A stretch of DNA of 6,790 nt from Micavibrio aeruginosavorus (GCA_003241285.1 QFOT01000124.1:1-6790), one strand, 5' to 3'; shown: positions 1 to 5,547, numbered from the stretch's first letter. Translations and numbers: made by a program. The notes: generated by a model from the sequence alone, not told the origin.

Positions 1-1
1 G

Positions 2-349
2 GGGTATATCACGCTCAATCCAACGGCGGTCAGGCCCGGGATTTCATTCAGGTCGATGGAAGTGCTGAATGTCGGAACCTCTCTTCCCGATGTCCTGCTG
101 ATGATTACGGGTATCAATCTCGATATCTGCAAAGCGATCAACAAGAAATTGAACGGGCTCACCGCCGTTCCTAATCAGGGTGTCGGAACAATTGGCACTT
201 ATTCGGGAACGCTGACGGATTATCCCACATCGTCCGGCGCTGTTTTAGGCGCGAGCGCGCCGGAATTGGCCGGTATACATGAAGGCTGCTTCAATAATAC
301 AGGCGTGGCTGATTACGGTCACTATTATCGCGTTTTAAAACCGCGTTAA
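2..349 (+). CDS. 3' end of a pilin-like/secreted protein gene (partial, 5' end outside window)
   Basis: The frame is open from the left edge to a TAA at 347-349 and gives 115 visible residues. The first in-frame ATG is at 56, but the frame stays open upstream of it with sensible sequence and no ribosome binding site precedes it, so this is most likely the tail of a longer gene. The visible part has an ICKAINKKLNG segment, a Gly/Thr/Ser-rich middle, and a GCFNN...YGHYYRVLKPR end. A Cys near the middle paired with a Cys near the C-terminus, together with this Gly/Thr-rich beta-type composition, resembles the C-terminal halves of type IV pilins and pseudopilins, where such a pair forms a disulfide loop. 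The diagnostic N-terminal prepilin peptide lies outside the window, so the pilin assignment is inference. No membrane segment is visible. The gene converges on the yggT-like gene with overlapping stop codons. Confidence 0.6.
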   Translation, partial: GYITLNPTAVRPGISFRSMEVLNVGTSLPDVLLMITGINLDICKAINKKLNGLTAVPNQGVGTIGTYSGTLTDYPTSSGAVLGASAPELAGIHEGCFNNTGVADYGHYYRVLKPR

Positions 350-627
350 GCATAAACTGCATAAGCGATGATCCGCTTTAAAATCTGGATCCCGATAATC
401 ACGATGATAGGGGAGAGATCGATCCCGGCGATCGGCGGGATGGCTTTTTGGATCGGCTTCATGACCGGGTCGGTCAGTTTCTGAAGGAATTCTACAATCT
501 GGCGGGCTTTGGGATTACGGGCATCGAAAACGCCAAAGGCTAAAAGCCAAGACACGATCACATAGGCGATAATGATCCATAGATAAATGTCGAGCAGTAA
601 AAACAGTATGTCGGCGATCAGGGCCAT
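346..627 (-). CDS. YggT family integral membrane protein
   Basis: This 93-residue protein has two hydrophobic segments, roughly residues 5-31 and 70-90, separated by an amphipathic stretch. The segment LTDPVMKPIQKAIPP followed by AGIDLSPIIVIIGIQ matches the YggT family hallmark (T-x-P...P-I-[RQ]-x-x-[IL]-P...G-x-D-[LF]-S-P). The length fits the short single-repeat form common in alphaproteobacteria. YggT proteins sit in the inner membrane; their role is poorly defined, with proposed links to osmotic tolerance and, in other phyla, to cell division or organelle membrane organisation. The start ATG at 627-625 has a good ribosome binding site (GGAG on the minus strand, 637-634, 6-base spacing). 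The gene is divergent from the HExxH gene pair and convergent with the left-hand partial gene. In many proteobacteria yggT is followed by a DUF167 (YggU) gene; here the gene ends in the opposing gene, so that partner is absent from this spot. Confidence 0.93.
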   Translation of the reverse strand: MALIADILFLLLDIYLWIIIAYVIVSWLLAFGVFDARNPKARQIVEFLQKLTDPVMKPIQKAIPPIAGIDLSPIIVIIGIQILKRIIAYAVYA

Positions 628-633
628 GGGTTT

Positions 634-637
634 CTCC
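634..637 (-). promoter_or_regulatory. Shine-Dalgarno site of the yggT-like gene
   Basis: The minus-strand GGAG (followed by A) ends 6 bases before the ATG at 627-625. It supports that start and rules out the need for an upstream start. Confidence 0.7.
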
Positions 638-671
638 AGTTAATTTTTTAGTCGCATTTAAGTCTACTCTT

Positions 672-732
672 TATGCTTCCCCCGCGAAAGCGGGGGTCTT
701 TGAAGCATAGACAGATCCCCGCTTTCGCGGGG
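672..732. repeat. Dispersed palindromic repeat: two GC-rich hairpins in inverted order
   Basis: Hairpin 1 occupies 679-696, with arms CCCCCGC (679-685) and GCGGGGG (690-696) and a GAAA tetraloop. Hairpin 2 occupies 717-732, with arms CCCCGC and GCGGGG and a TTTC loop, so it is the reverse complement of hairpin 1 and its GAAA loop is on the minus strand. Together they make an inverted repeat of 16-base units at 680-695 and 717-732. Hairpin 1 is also flanked by a second inverted repeat, TATGCTTC (672-679) and GAAGCATA (702-709), and GTCT (696-699) pairs with AGAC (709-712). Read on the minus strand the element would encode FPAKAGI...DPRFRGG, a well-known spurious peptide produced by this class of intergenic repeat in proteobacteria. 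It lies between two divergent genes, so it is not a simple terminator. No transposase of the REP-associated type is in the window. Confidence 0.85.
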
Positions 733-800
733 AAAACAAAGAAAGAATTAAAACAAGGACGCGAGAGTATTTGCGCCGATTTTACCCCCGAACCTCCGTA

Positions 801-830
801 CTGACAAATCATTAATAATTCTGCTATAAG
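801..830 (+). promoter_or_regulatory. Probable sigma-70-type promoter of the HExxH gene pair
   Basis: A -35 box CTGACA (801-806, one mismatch to TTGACA) is followed after 18 bases by a -10 box TATAAG (825-830, one mismatch). The -10 box is preceded by TGC, the extended -10 pattern. Transcription would begin near 837, about 5 bases before the ATG at 842, leaving almost no leader. Found by eye; no other equally good pair was seen in 733-841. Confidence 0.5.
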
Positions 831-841
831 ATCTATATCTG

Positions 842-1537
842 ATGCGCGGCGCCATATTCCATATTCTGATCTGTTTTCTGCTGGTTGCCGTATCCGCAAC
901 CGCCAATGCAGAGTCGTGGTGCCAGCCCAAGGTCACACCGACGATCAACGTCAAAACCGATACCAACCGGATCAAATGGGTTTTTAACAAATCGCAGAAA
1001 GATTTGAACCAGAAGGATATCGATACCGTCAATCCCTACGGCAATTCGGTCATCACCGATGTCGGCGGGCTGATGCATGGCGGGATCAAGATGCAGCAGC
1101 GAATGGAGTTCGGCACTCTCACAAACCCGAACGTCAACGAAACCTGCATGTTCTATAACAGCGTCGATGCCAGCTTTCATATCTATCCGACGATCTATAT
1201 CGCCCGCGAATATCCGCAAGGCTCCTGCATGCATAACGCGATCCGCGCCCACGAGCTTCAGCACGTCAATATCGACCGCCAGATTGTCAATAAATATGCG
1301 CTTCTGGTCGGTAATGCCATCAAATCCGAGATCAACCGCCAGTTCACCTACGGTCCCGTCCCATCATCGAACCGCAACGCTATCCAGGCGCAGATGCGCC
1401 AGCGCATGGAAGGCATTTTAAGACAGCACAGTACGGCGATGGACGCAGAGCGCCGCAAACTCCAGCAGGATCTCGACTCCCTGTCGGAATATGAGCGCGT
1501 CAATCATCTATGCGATGGCAATGTGAAGAGATATTAG
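842..1537 (+). CDS. Secreted HExxH metalloprotease-like protein, copy 1
   Basis: The 231-residue product begins with a signal peptide: charged start, hydrophobic core ILICFLLVAVSA, and a likely cut after ANA (23/24). It is therefore probably exported to the periplasm or beyond. The centre has AHELQHVNIDR, with HELQH at 137-141, matching the HExxH zinc-binding and catalytic signature. E163, 22 residues after the second His, is conserved in the neighbouring paralogue and is a candidate third zinc ligand as in gluzincins (inference). Four cysteines of the mature part (27, 102, 129, 224) are shared with the paralogue and may form two disulfides. The last 50 residues are a predicted charged helix. 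The ATG at 842 is the only reasonable start: an in-frame stop lies at 827-829 and the signal peptide begins directly after it. No clear Shine-Dalgarno site is visible. I do not recognise the family. DUF922 secreted zinc proteases share the general idea of a late HExxH but do not align convincingly by eye. Confidence 0.85.
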   Translation: MRGAIFHILICFLLVAVSATANAESWCQPKVTPTINVKTDTNRIKWVFNKSQKDLNQKDIDTVNPYGNSVITDVGGLMHGGIKMQQRMEFGTLTNPNVNETCMFYNSVDASFHIYPTIYIAREYPQGSCMHNAIRAHELQHVNIDRQIVNKYALLVGNAIKSEINRQFTYGPVPSSNRNAIQAQMRQRMEGILRQHSTAMDAERRKLQQDLDSLSEYERVNHLCDGNVKRY

Positions 1538-1550
1538 CCATGAGCGCTTT

Positions 1551-1557
1551 GGGGGAA
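1551..1557 (+). promoter_or_regulatory. Shine-Dalgarno-like site of HExxH copy 2
   Basis: GGGGGAA sits 2 bases before the ATG at 1560, a short spacing. Because the upstream copy has almost no leader and no clear site, this purine stretch is the only good ribosome binding candidate in the pair. Confidence 0.5.
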
Positions 1558-1559
1558 GC

Positions 1560-2282
1560 ATGCGTTATAAATTTTTATTTCTACTGATGGTAGTCGCGCT
1601 TGCGCCGGGGATTTCGCAGGCTGCGCAGAAAAAAACTTCGCAAAACACCAAATGGTGCCAGAGCAAAACCAAGCCGAAGGTCAATGTACAGCTTAAAACC
1701 GAAGCCATTCGCTGGATCATGTCATGGCCGGAAAAATCAATCACCAGAACTTTCATGAATAATCGCCCGGTCAATTACACCAATCCCTGGGGAAAGGATG
1801 TCAAGATCGTCGTCGAGGGGCTTGCCGAGCAGAGTTTGCAGATGTCGGGCCAGTGGAAATTCGACTGGACGCGCAGTCCCGATAAGATGCAGGTTTGCCT
1901 CGGTTATAAATCAATCGATATCACGATCAAATTTGCGCCGGAAATTTATATCGCCAGCGAATACCTGCCCGGCACCTGCCACCATAACGCGGTCAAAAAG
2001 CATGAGCTGAAACATATCAATACCTACCGCATCGTGGCGAATAAATACGCCAAGCTGATGGGCGAGGCGCTGCAGAAGGAGCTGATGCAATACGGCACCT
2101 ATGGCCCGGCGAGCGTTTACAGCCATAAGCAGGTTTATGAGGCCGCCAATAAAAGGATTGATTATCTTGTCGATCATTACGCCGCGGCAATGCAGGCCGA
2201 AAACCGCGCCATGCAAAAGCAGGTCGATACGCTGGAGGAATATATGGCGGTCGACCGCGAATGCGATGGTAGATCGTCCTAA
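1560..2282 (+). CDS. Secreted HExxH metalloprotease-like protein, copy 2
   Basis: This 240-residue protein is a diverged tandem paralogue of the preceding gene. A signal peptide (MRYKFLFLLMVVALAPGISQA, likely cut near 21/22) is followed by WCQ (32-34), NPWG (75-78), and the core IYIASEYLPGTCHHNA-KKHELKH. HELKH lies at 148-152 and the candidate third ligand E174 is at the same +22 spacing as in copy 1. Over the 47-residue core (128-174 here, 117-163 in copy 1) I count 25 identical residues, while the N-terminal third is much more diverged. All four mature cysteines (33, 113, 140, 235) match, as does the C-terminal helix ending in EY-x(6)-CDG (EY 227-228, CDG 235-237). The gene starts 22 bases after copy 1 stops, which suggests one transcript. 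The predicted role is a periplasmic or secreted zinc peptidase of unknown substrate. Alternatively the HExxH could be structural or the proteins could be inhibitors or binding proteins. Confidence 0.87.
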   Translation: MRYKFLFLLMVVALAPGISQAAQKKTSQNTKWCQSKTKPKVNVQLKTEAIRWIMSWPEKSITRTFMNNRPVNYTNPWGKDVKIVVEGLAEQSLQMSGQWKFDWTRSPDKMQVCLGYKSIDITIKFAPEIYIASEYLPGTCHHNAVKKHELKHINTYRIVANKYAKLMGEALQKELMQYGTYGPASVYSHKQVYEAANKRIDYLVDHYAAAMQAENRAMQKQVDTLEEYMAVDRECDGRSS

Positions 2283-2317
2283 TTCTGTTTCCAGCGCCGG
2301 CAACGGCTGGGAAATGA

Positions 2318-2344
2318 TTGCCTTTACAGCGGCTCTCCTATAAA
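2318..2344 (+). promoter_or_regulatory. Possible promoter of the hybrid kinase gene
   Basis: TATAAA (2339-2344) lies in the 73-base gap before the kinase gene and has TTGCCT (2318-2323) upstream at a short 15-base spacing. The -10-like box ends exactly 11 bases before the ATG at 2356, the same distance as for the promoter at 801-830. The -35 match is weak, so read-through from the HExxH genes is equally possible. Confidence 0.3.
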
Positions 2345-2355
2345 TATTCGGGTAC

Positions 2356-4941
2356 ATGAATAATTCTGAAACGCGCATGCAAAACACTTCCGGCTGGATG
2401 GAAGACGACCGTCTGGCGGCGCTGCGCCGTTACCAGATCCTCGACACGCCCTCGGAGCAGGATTTCGACGATCTGGTGCAGCTTGCCGCCCAATTCTGCA
2501 ACGCCCCGGTTTCGCTGATCAGCCTTGTCGATCAGGGCCGCCAGTGGTTCAAGGCCGTCTACGGCACCAATATGGCCGAAACGCCGCTCGACGTTTCCTT
2601 CTGCAAATATTCCATTCTGGAAGACGAAATCCTTGTGGTGCCCGATGCCACAAAGGATAGCCGCTTTGAAAATAACGAGCTGGTCACCGGTGAGCCGCAT
2701 ATCCGCTTTTATGCCGGGGCGGTGCTTAAAACGTCGGACGGTTTTCCGCTCGGCACGATCTGCATTCTCGATTCAATGCCGCGCGACGCAACGGCCAAGG
2801 AAATCGAAACCCTGAAGATCCTCGCCCGACAGGTGATGGTGCTTCTAGAGATGAAAAAAGCGCTCTACGAAAAAGAGAAAAGCGAGGAGCGGCTTCACTT
2901 TGCGCTGGATACGTCGGCGATCATCGGGACATGGGACTGGGATATGCAGAGCGACAAGGTTTACGCCGATCCGCGTTTTTGCCGCTTGTTCGCCATCGAT
3001 CCGGAAAGGGGACGCAATGGCGTTGCGCTGGAGGAATTTGAAAAAGCGATTTTTGCAGACGACCGTGAAGCGGTAGCCGCCAAGATTAAAGTCGCGGTTG
3101 AAACGGCATCCGATTTTTCCGCGGAGTACCGCGTCATCAATCACGAAGGGGAGATGTGCTGGGTCTTCGCCCGCGGCCATGCCTATCTGGACGATCAGGG
3201 CAAGCCTTTACGCTTTCCGGGGGCGGCGGTGGATATTACCGATCGCAAGAGATGGGAGCGCAAACAGGCAGCACGGGTCGAACTCAACGAGCGGCTGCGC
3301 GTCATTCGCCGCACATCCGACGTCACCTTTGCCGCCGCCGAGATTATCGGGCGCACGCTCGAAGGCGCCCGGGCGGGGTATGGTGAAATGAGCGAGGAAG
3401 GCGACGTTATCAGCATCGAGCGCGACTGGACGAGCGGCGAGGTCGACAGCATCGCCGGGGTACATACGTTCAAGCATTACGGACATGAATTCGCGAGGCG
3501 CATCAAGGCCGGGGACGTTATCGTGGCCGACGATATACTGAACGATCCTCTGTTTGCCGAAGGCCACGATAATATCAAAAAAATCGGTATACGTTCGCTG
3601 ATCAATGTTTCACTGATCCAGGATGGAAAGCCCAAAGCTTTATTCTTTATCCATGATACGAAGCCGCGCCACTGGCGCGAAGGCGAGATCGAGCTTGTCA
3701 CGGAAATGGCGCTGCGGACATGGTCTGAGGCCGAGCGCGTTTATGCGGAAGAAGAGATGCGCCGCGCTCTCAAGAAAGCCGAAGCGGCCAGCATCGCAAA
3801 AACGGAATTCCTCGCCAATATGAGCCATGAGATTCGTACGCCGATGAACGCCATCGTCGGTCTGTCGAATATCCTTGTCAGTGAAAAACTGACGCCGCGC
3901 CAGACCGAATTCGTCAAAACGCTGGCGTCATCGGCGGATTCCCTCCTCGATCTTATCAATGACCTGCTCGATATTTCCAAGATCGAGGCACGGACGGTCG
4001 AGCTGGAAAACATCCCGTTCGACCTGTCAGCCATGCTGGCTGAAATCGTCAGTATGATGAATGTGCGGGCCGCCGAAAAAGGATTGAGCTTTAATATCGA
4101 TGACGAATGCGCGCGGAACCGATTCTTTGTCGGCGACCCGACGCGCCTGCGCCAGATTATCGTCAATCTGTGCAGCAACGCGATCAAGTTCACCGAGGCC
4201 GGGCGCGTCGATATATCCGTCGTCTGTCACGAAACCGAAAATCCGCAGATCGAAAATATCGAGATCGCGGTGACGGATACCGGTATCGGCATTCCGCCCG
4301 ATAAAATAGAAACGGTTTTCGAAAAATTCATACAGGCCGATACGTCGATCAACCGCAGATATGGCGGGACGGGGCTTGGCCTTGCGATTACAAGAATGCT
4401 GGCCAAGCTGATGGGCGGGCAGGTCGCGGTGGAAAGCGTCGTGGGTGAAGGATCAACCTTTACTATTACGATCCCGCTGCCGCTGGCAGAAGAAATAAAA
4501 GAGCTTTCAAAAATAAACAGAGCATCGGACCCTGAGCAAATGAATGAAAACTGGAAAAAGCGCATTCTGCTCGTCGAGGATTACGCGCCCAATATATTGG
4601 TGGCCGGATCGTTCCTGGAGGAATTCGGCTATGAATGGGATAGCGCGAAAAGCGGTTCGGAAGCCGTCGAAAAAGTGCTGGCGGAGAAATTCGCCGCCGT
4701 GTTGATGGATGTGCAGATGTTCGGCATGAACGGGCTGGAAGCAACAAGACTTATCCGCGCATACGAGAAAGAGAATAATCTCCCCCGCTTGCCGATTATC
4801 GGCATGACTGCGCATGCGTTGGCGGGTGACCGCGAAAGATGCCTTGGCGTCGGCATGGATGATTATATATCAAAGCCGTTTAATCCTGACGACTTGCAGG
4901 ATAAGCTCGAAAAGATAACCGGGCTTACAAAGCCTGATTAA
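2356..4941 (+). CDS. Soluble hybrid sensor histidine kinase (GAF-PAS-GAF-HisKA-HATPase-REC)
   Basis: This 861-residue kinase has no membrane segment, so it probably senses cytoplasmic signals. Domains in order: GAF 1 (about 20-165; ILDTPSEQDFDDL, SLVDQGRQWFK, FYAGAVLKTSDG, LGTICILD), a PAS_3-type fold (about 180-300; GTWDWDMQSDKV, AEYRVINHEGEMCWV, PGAAVDITDRK), GAF 2 (about 310-460; RAGYGEMSEEGDV, ERDW), then a linker helix. The HisKA H-box is FLANMSHEIRTPMNAI with phospho-acceptor H491. The ATPase shows the N box (N608), G1 DTGIGI (641-646) and G2 GGTGLGL (670-676). The C-terminal receiver has E741/D742, phospho-acceptor D785, T818 and K840, all intact. The usual Pro after MDVQM is Phe789. 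It contains no HPt domain, so an outside phosphotransfer protein is expected if it runs a full relay. The ATG at 2356 is the first possible start (in-frame stop at 2341-2343); M8 and M15 are alternatives, since conservation begins near residue 18. The signal sensed cannot be read from the sequence. Confidence 0.96.
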   Translation: MNNSETRMQNTSGWMEDDRLAALRRYQILDTPSEQDFDDLVQLAAQFCNAPVSLISLVDQGRQWFKAVYGTNMAETPLDVSFCKYSILEDEILVVPDATKDSRFENNELVTGEPHIRFYAGAVLKTSDGFPLGTICILDSMPRDATAKEIETLKILARQVMVLLEMKKALYEKEKSEERLHFALDTSAIIGTWDWDMQSDKVYADPRFCRLFAIDPERGRNGVALEEFEKAIFADDREAVAAKIKVAVETASDFSAEYRVINHEGEMCWVFARGHAYLDDQGKPLRFPGAAVDITDRKRWERKQAARVELNERLRVIRRTSDVTFAAAEIIGRTLEGARAGYGEMSEEGDVISIERDWTSGEVDSIAGVHTFKHYGHEFARRIKAGDVIVADDILNDPLFAEGHDNIKKIGIRSLINVSLIQDGKPKALFFIHDTKPRHWREGEIELVTEMALRTWSEAERVYAEEEMRRALKKAEAASIAKTEFLANMSHEIRTPMNAIVGLSNILVSEKLTPRQTEFVKTLASSADSLLDLINDLLDISKIEARTVELENIPFDLSAMLAEIVSMMNVRAAEKGLSFNIDDECARNRFFVGDPTRLRQIIVNLCSNAIKFTEAGRVDISVVCHETENPQIENIEIAVTDTGIGIPPDKIETVFEKFIQADTSINRRYGGTGLGLAITRMLAKLMGGQVAVESVVGEGSTFTITIPLPLAEEIKELSKINRASDPEQMNENWKKRILLVEDYAPNILVAGSFLEEFGYEWDSAKSGSEAVEKVLAEKFAAVLMDVQMFGMNGLEATRLIRAYEKENNLPRLPIIGMTAHALAGDRERCLGVGMDDYISKPFNPDDLQDKLEKITGLTKPD

Positions 4942-4952
4942 TCTCAGTTTTT
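4922..4952 (+). terminator. Weak terminator-like hairpin at the kinase/receiver junction
   Basis: GGCTT (4922-4926) pairs with AAGCC (4930-4934) around an ACA loop, inside the last kinase codons. A T run follows only at 4948-4952, 13 bases after the stem. The stem is short and the T tract is displaced, so this is only a candidate; no better terminator is visible between the convergent genes. Confidence 0.2.
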
Positions 4953-5333
4953 CATCGCACCGAGTTTTTCAGCCAGTTGCGCCGTACGATAGGGTTTGCT
5001 TATAAAACAGGTTTCATCGATGGAAAGCGGCATGTCGAGTTTTTCAAACGGATAGCCCGATGCCAGGAGGATCTTGATGCCGGGACGCAACTCACGCGCT
5101 TTTTCAACCAGCTCGACCCCAGTCATGCCGCGCGGCATGACGACATCGCTGAAAATACAACCGATATCCGGTTGTTCATTCAGAAGGGACAGCGCTGTAA
5201 TACCATCGCCTGCCGTTACTGTTTCATAGCCGAGCGCCTTGAACAGTTCCACCGCGGCGCGACGTAGTGTCGAATCGTCTTCAACTATCAATACTTTGCC
5301 GGATGAACCGGGAGGGGGGGTAACAGATGCCAT
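4944..5333 (-). CDS. Stand-alone response regulator receiver protein
   Basis: This is a single receiver domain of 129 residues with no output domain. Numbered from the ATG at 5333: KVLIVEDD gives acidic residues D19/D20, IFSDVVMP gives phospho-acceptor D63, LLASGYP gives the switch Ser92 and ISKPY gives K113. All catalytic receiver positions are present. The sequence style (SDVVMPRGMTGVEL...RPGIKILLASGY) resembles receivers attached to the C-terminus of hybrid kinases, so it may be a phosphate shuttle or sink. The gene converges on the hybrid kinase with 2 bases between stops, which makes that kinase a plausible partner (inference). Start choice: ATG 5333 with GGAG (5347-5344) 10 bases away, TTG 5336 (7 bases) or GTG 5339 (4 bases) are all in frame and change the product by at most two residues. 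A run of seven C residues encodes part of the Pro-rich N-terminus. Confidence 0.93.
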   Translation of the reverse strand: MASVTPPPGSSGKVLIVEDDSTLRRAAVELFKALGYETVTAGDGITALSLLNEQPDIGCIFSDVVMPRGMTGVELVEKARELRPGIKILLASGYPFEKLDMPLSIDETCFISKPYRTAQLAEKLGAMKN

Positions 5334-5343
5334 CAACACACAA

Positions 5344-5347
5344 CTCC
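5344..5347 (-). promoter_or_regulatory. Shine-Dalgarno site of the receiver gene
   Basis: Minus-strand GGAG precedes three in-frame start candidates (GTG 5339, TTG 5336, ATG 5333). It shows translation begins within this short cluster and not further upstream. Confidence 0.55.
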
Positions 5348-5436
5348 ATCCGCTTCTCGCGGGATTTAACGTTTTGCCACCTACATCAAAACACGGTTTT
5401 GGGTTCCAAAAATAGTTAAAGTACAGGCGTATGTTT

Positions 5437-5442
5437 ATTATA
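5437..5442 (-). promoter_or_regulatory. -10 box candidate for the receiver gene
   Basis: A perfect TATAAT is read on the minus strand in an AT-rich stretch, about 100 bases upstream of the receiver start. Candidate -35 boxes are poor: TTGCCT (5462-5457) is only 14 bases upstream, and the hexamer at the ideal 17-base spacing, GATTTG, is a weak match. The box may therefore depend on an activator or be chance in AT-rich DNA. Confidence 0.35.
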
Positions 5443-5460
5443 AGGCCTTGAATCTAAGGC

Positions 5461-5520
5461 AAATCTTAATATTACATCCAATTTAACATAAGATTTTTAT
5501 TGCTGCGCCGGAAAGATTTA
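5461..5520. repeat. Three copies of an AAGATTT element, two forming an inverted repeat
   Basis: AAATCTTA (5461-5468) is the exact reverse complement of TAAGATTT (5489-5496), with 20 bases between, and a further AAGATTTA occurs at 5513-5520. The copies lie between the divergent receiver and right-hand genes and flank or overlap the predicted promoter region of both. They could be operator half-sites. The background is only about one-third G+C by hand count over 5401-5520, so chance is not excluded. Confidence 0.35.
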
Positions 5521-5528
5521 GGCATATT
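5500..5528 (+). promoter_or_regulatory. Possible promoter of the right-hand unknown gene
   Basis: TTGCTG (5500-5505) and CATATT (5523-5528) are separated by 17 bases and each match the consensus at four of six positions. This is a weak visual match, supported mainly by spacing and by the position 28 bases before the start codon. Confidence 0.25.
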
Positions 5529-5541
5529 AGCGCCCATAATT

Positions 5542-5547
5542 GAGGGA
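5542..5547 (+). promoter_or_regulatory. Shine-Dalgarno site of the right-hand unknown gene
   Basis: GAGGGA lies 8 bases before the ATG at 5556. It is the clearest ribosome binding site on the plus strand of the window and fixes the start of a gene that would otherwise be easy to miss because it has no stop in the window. Confidence 0.7.

Larger units (their letters stand above)
628..841. other. Divergent intergenic region between the yggT-like gene and the HExxH pair
   Basis: This region holds the yggT ribosome binding site near 634-637, the double-hairpin repeat (672-732) and the promoter at 801-830. No protein-like frame is convincing here; the minus-strand frames that cross it owe their sequence to the repeat or to the opposite strand of the next gene. 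I found no convincing promoter for the yggT-like gene. Confidence 0.6.

Noticed and set aside
679..732. GC-rich hairpins as rho-independent terminators
   Set aside because: They lie upstream of both divergent genes and are not followed by a T run.
672..732. Degenerate CRISPR array
   Set aside because: There are only two units, in inverted orientation, with no regular spacers and no cas genes.
648..899. Minus-strand frame of 83 codons containing FPAKAGI and DPRFRGG
   Set aside because: This peptide comes from translating the palindromic repeat; the frame also runs into the opposite strand of a real gene and has no ribosome binding site.
833..1264. Minus-strand frame of 143 codons opposite HExxH copy 1
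   Set aside because: It mirrors the coding strand of a gene with a signal peptide and a conserved paralogue, and has no recognisable domain.
1911..2387. Minus-strand frame of 158 codons opposite HExxH copy 2
   Set aside because: It lies antisense to a gene supported by paralogue conservation and spans the intergenic gap; the composition is typical of a shadow frame.
3741..4193. Minus-strand frame of 150 codons opposite the kinase core
   Set aside because: It is Ser/Arg-rich shadow coding opposite the invariant HisKA region; no independent evidence.
5450..5454. GAATC (GANTC) methylation site in the receiver promoter as CcrM control
   Set aside because: A single GANTC site is expected by chance and nothing else supports cell-cycle control.
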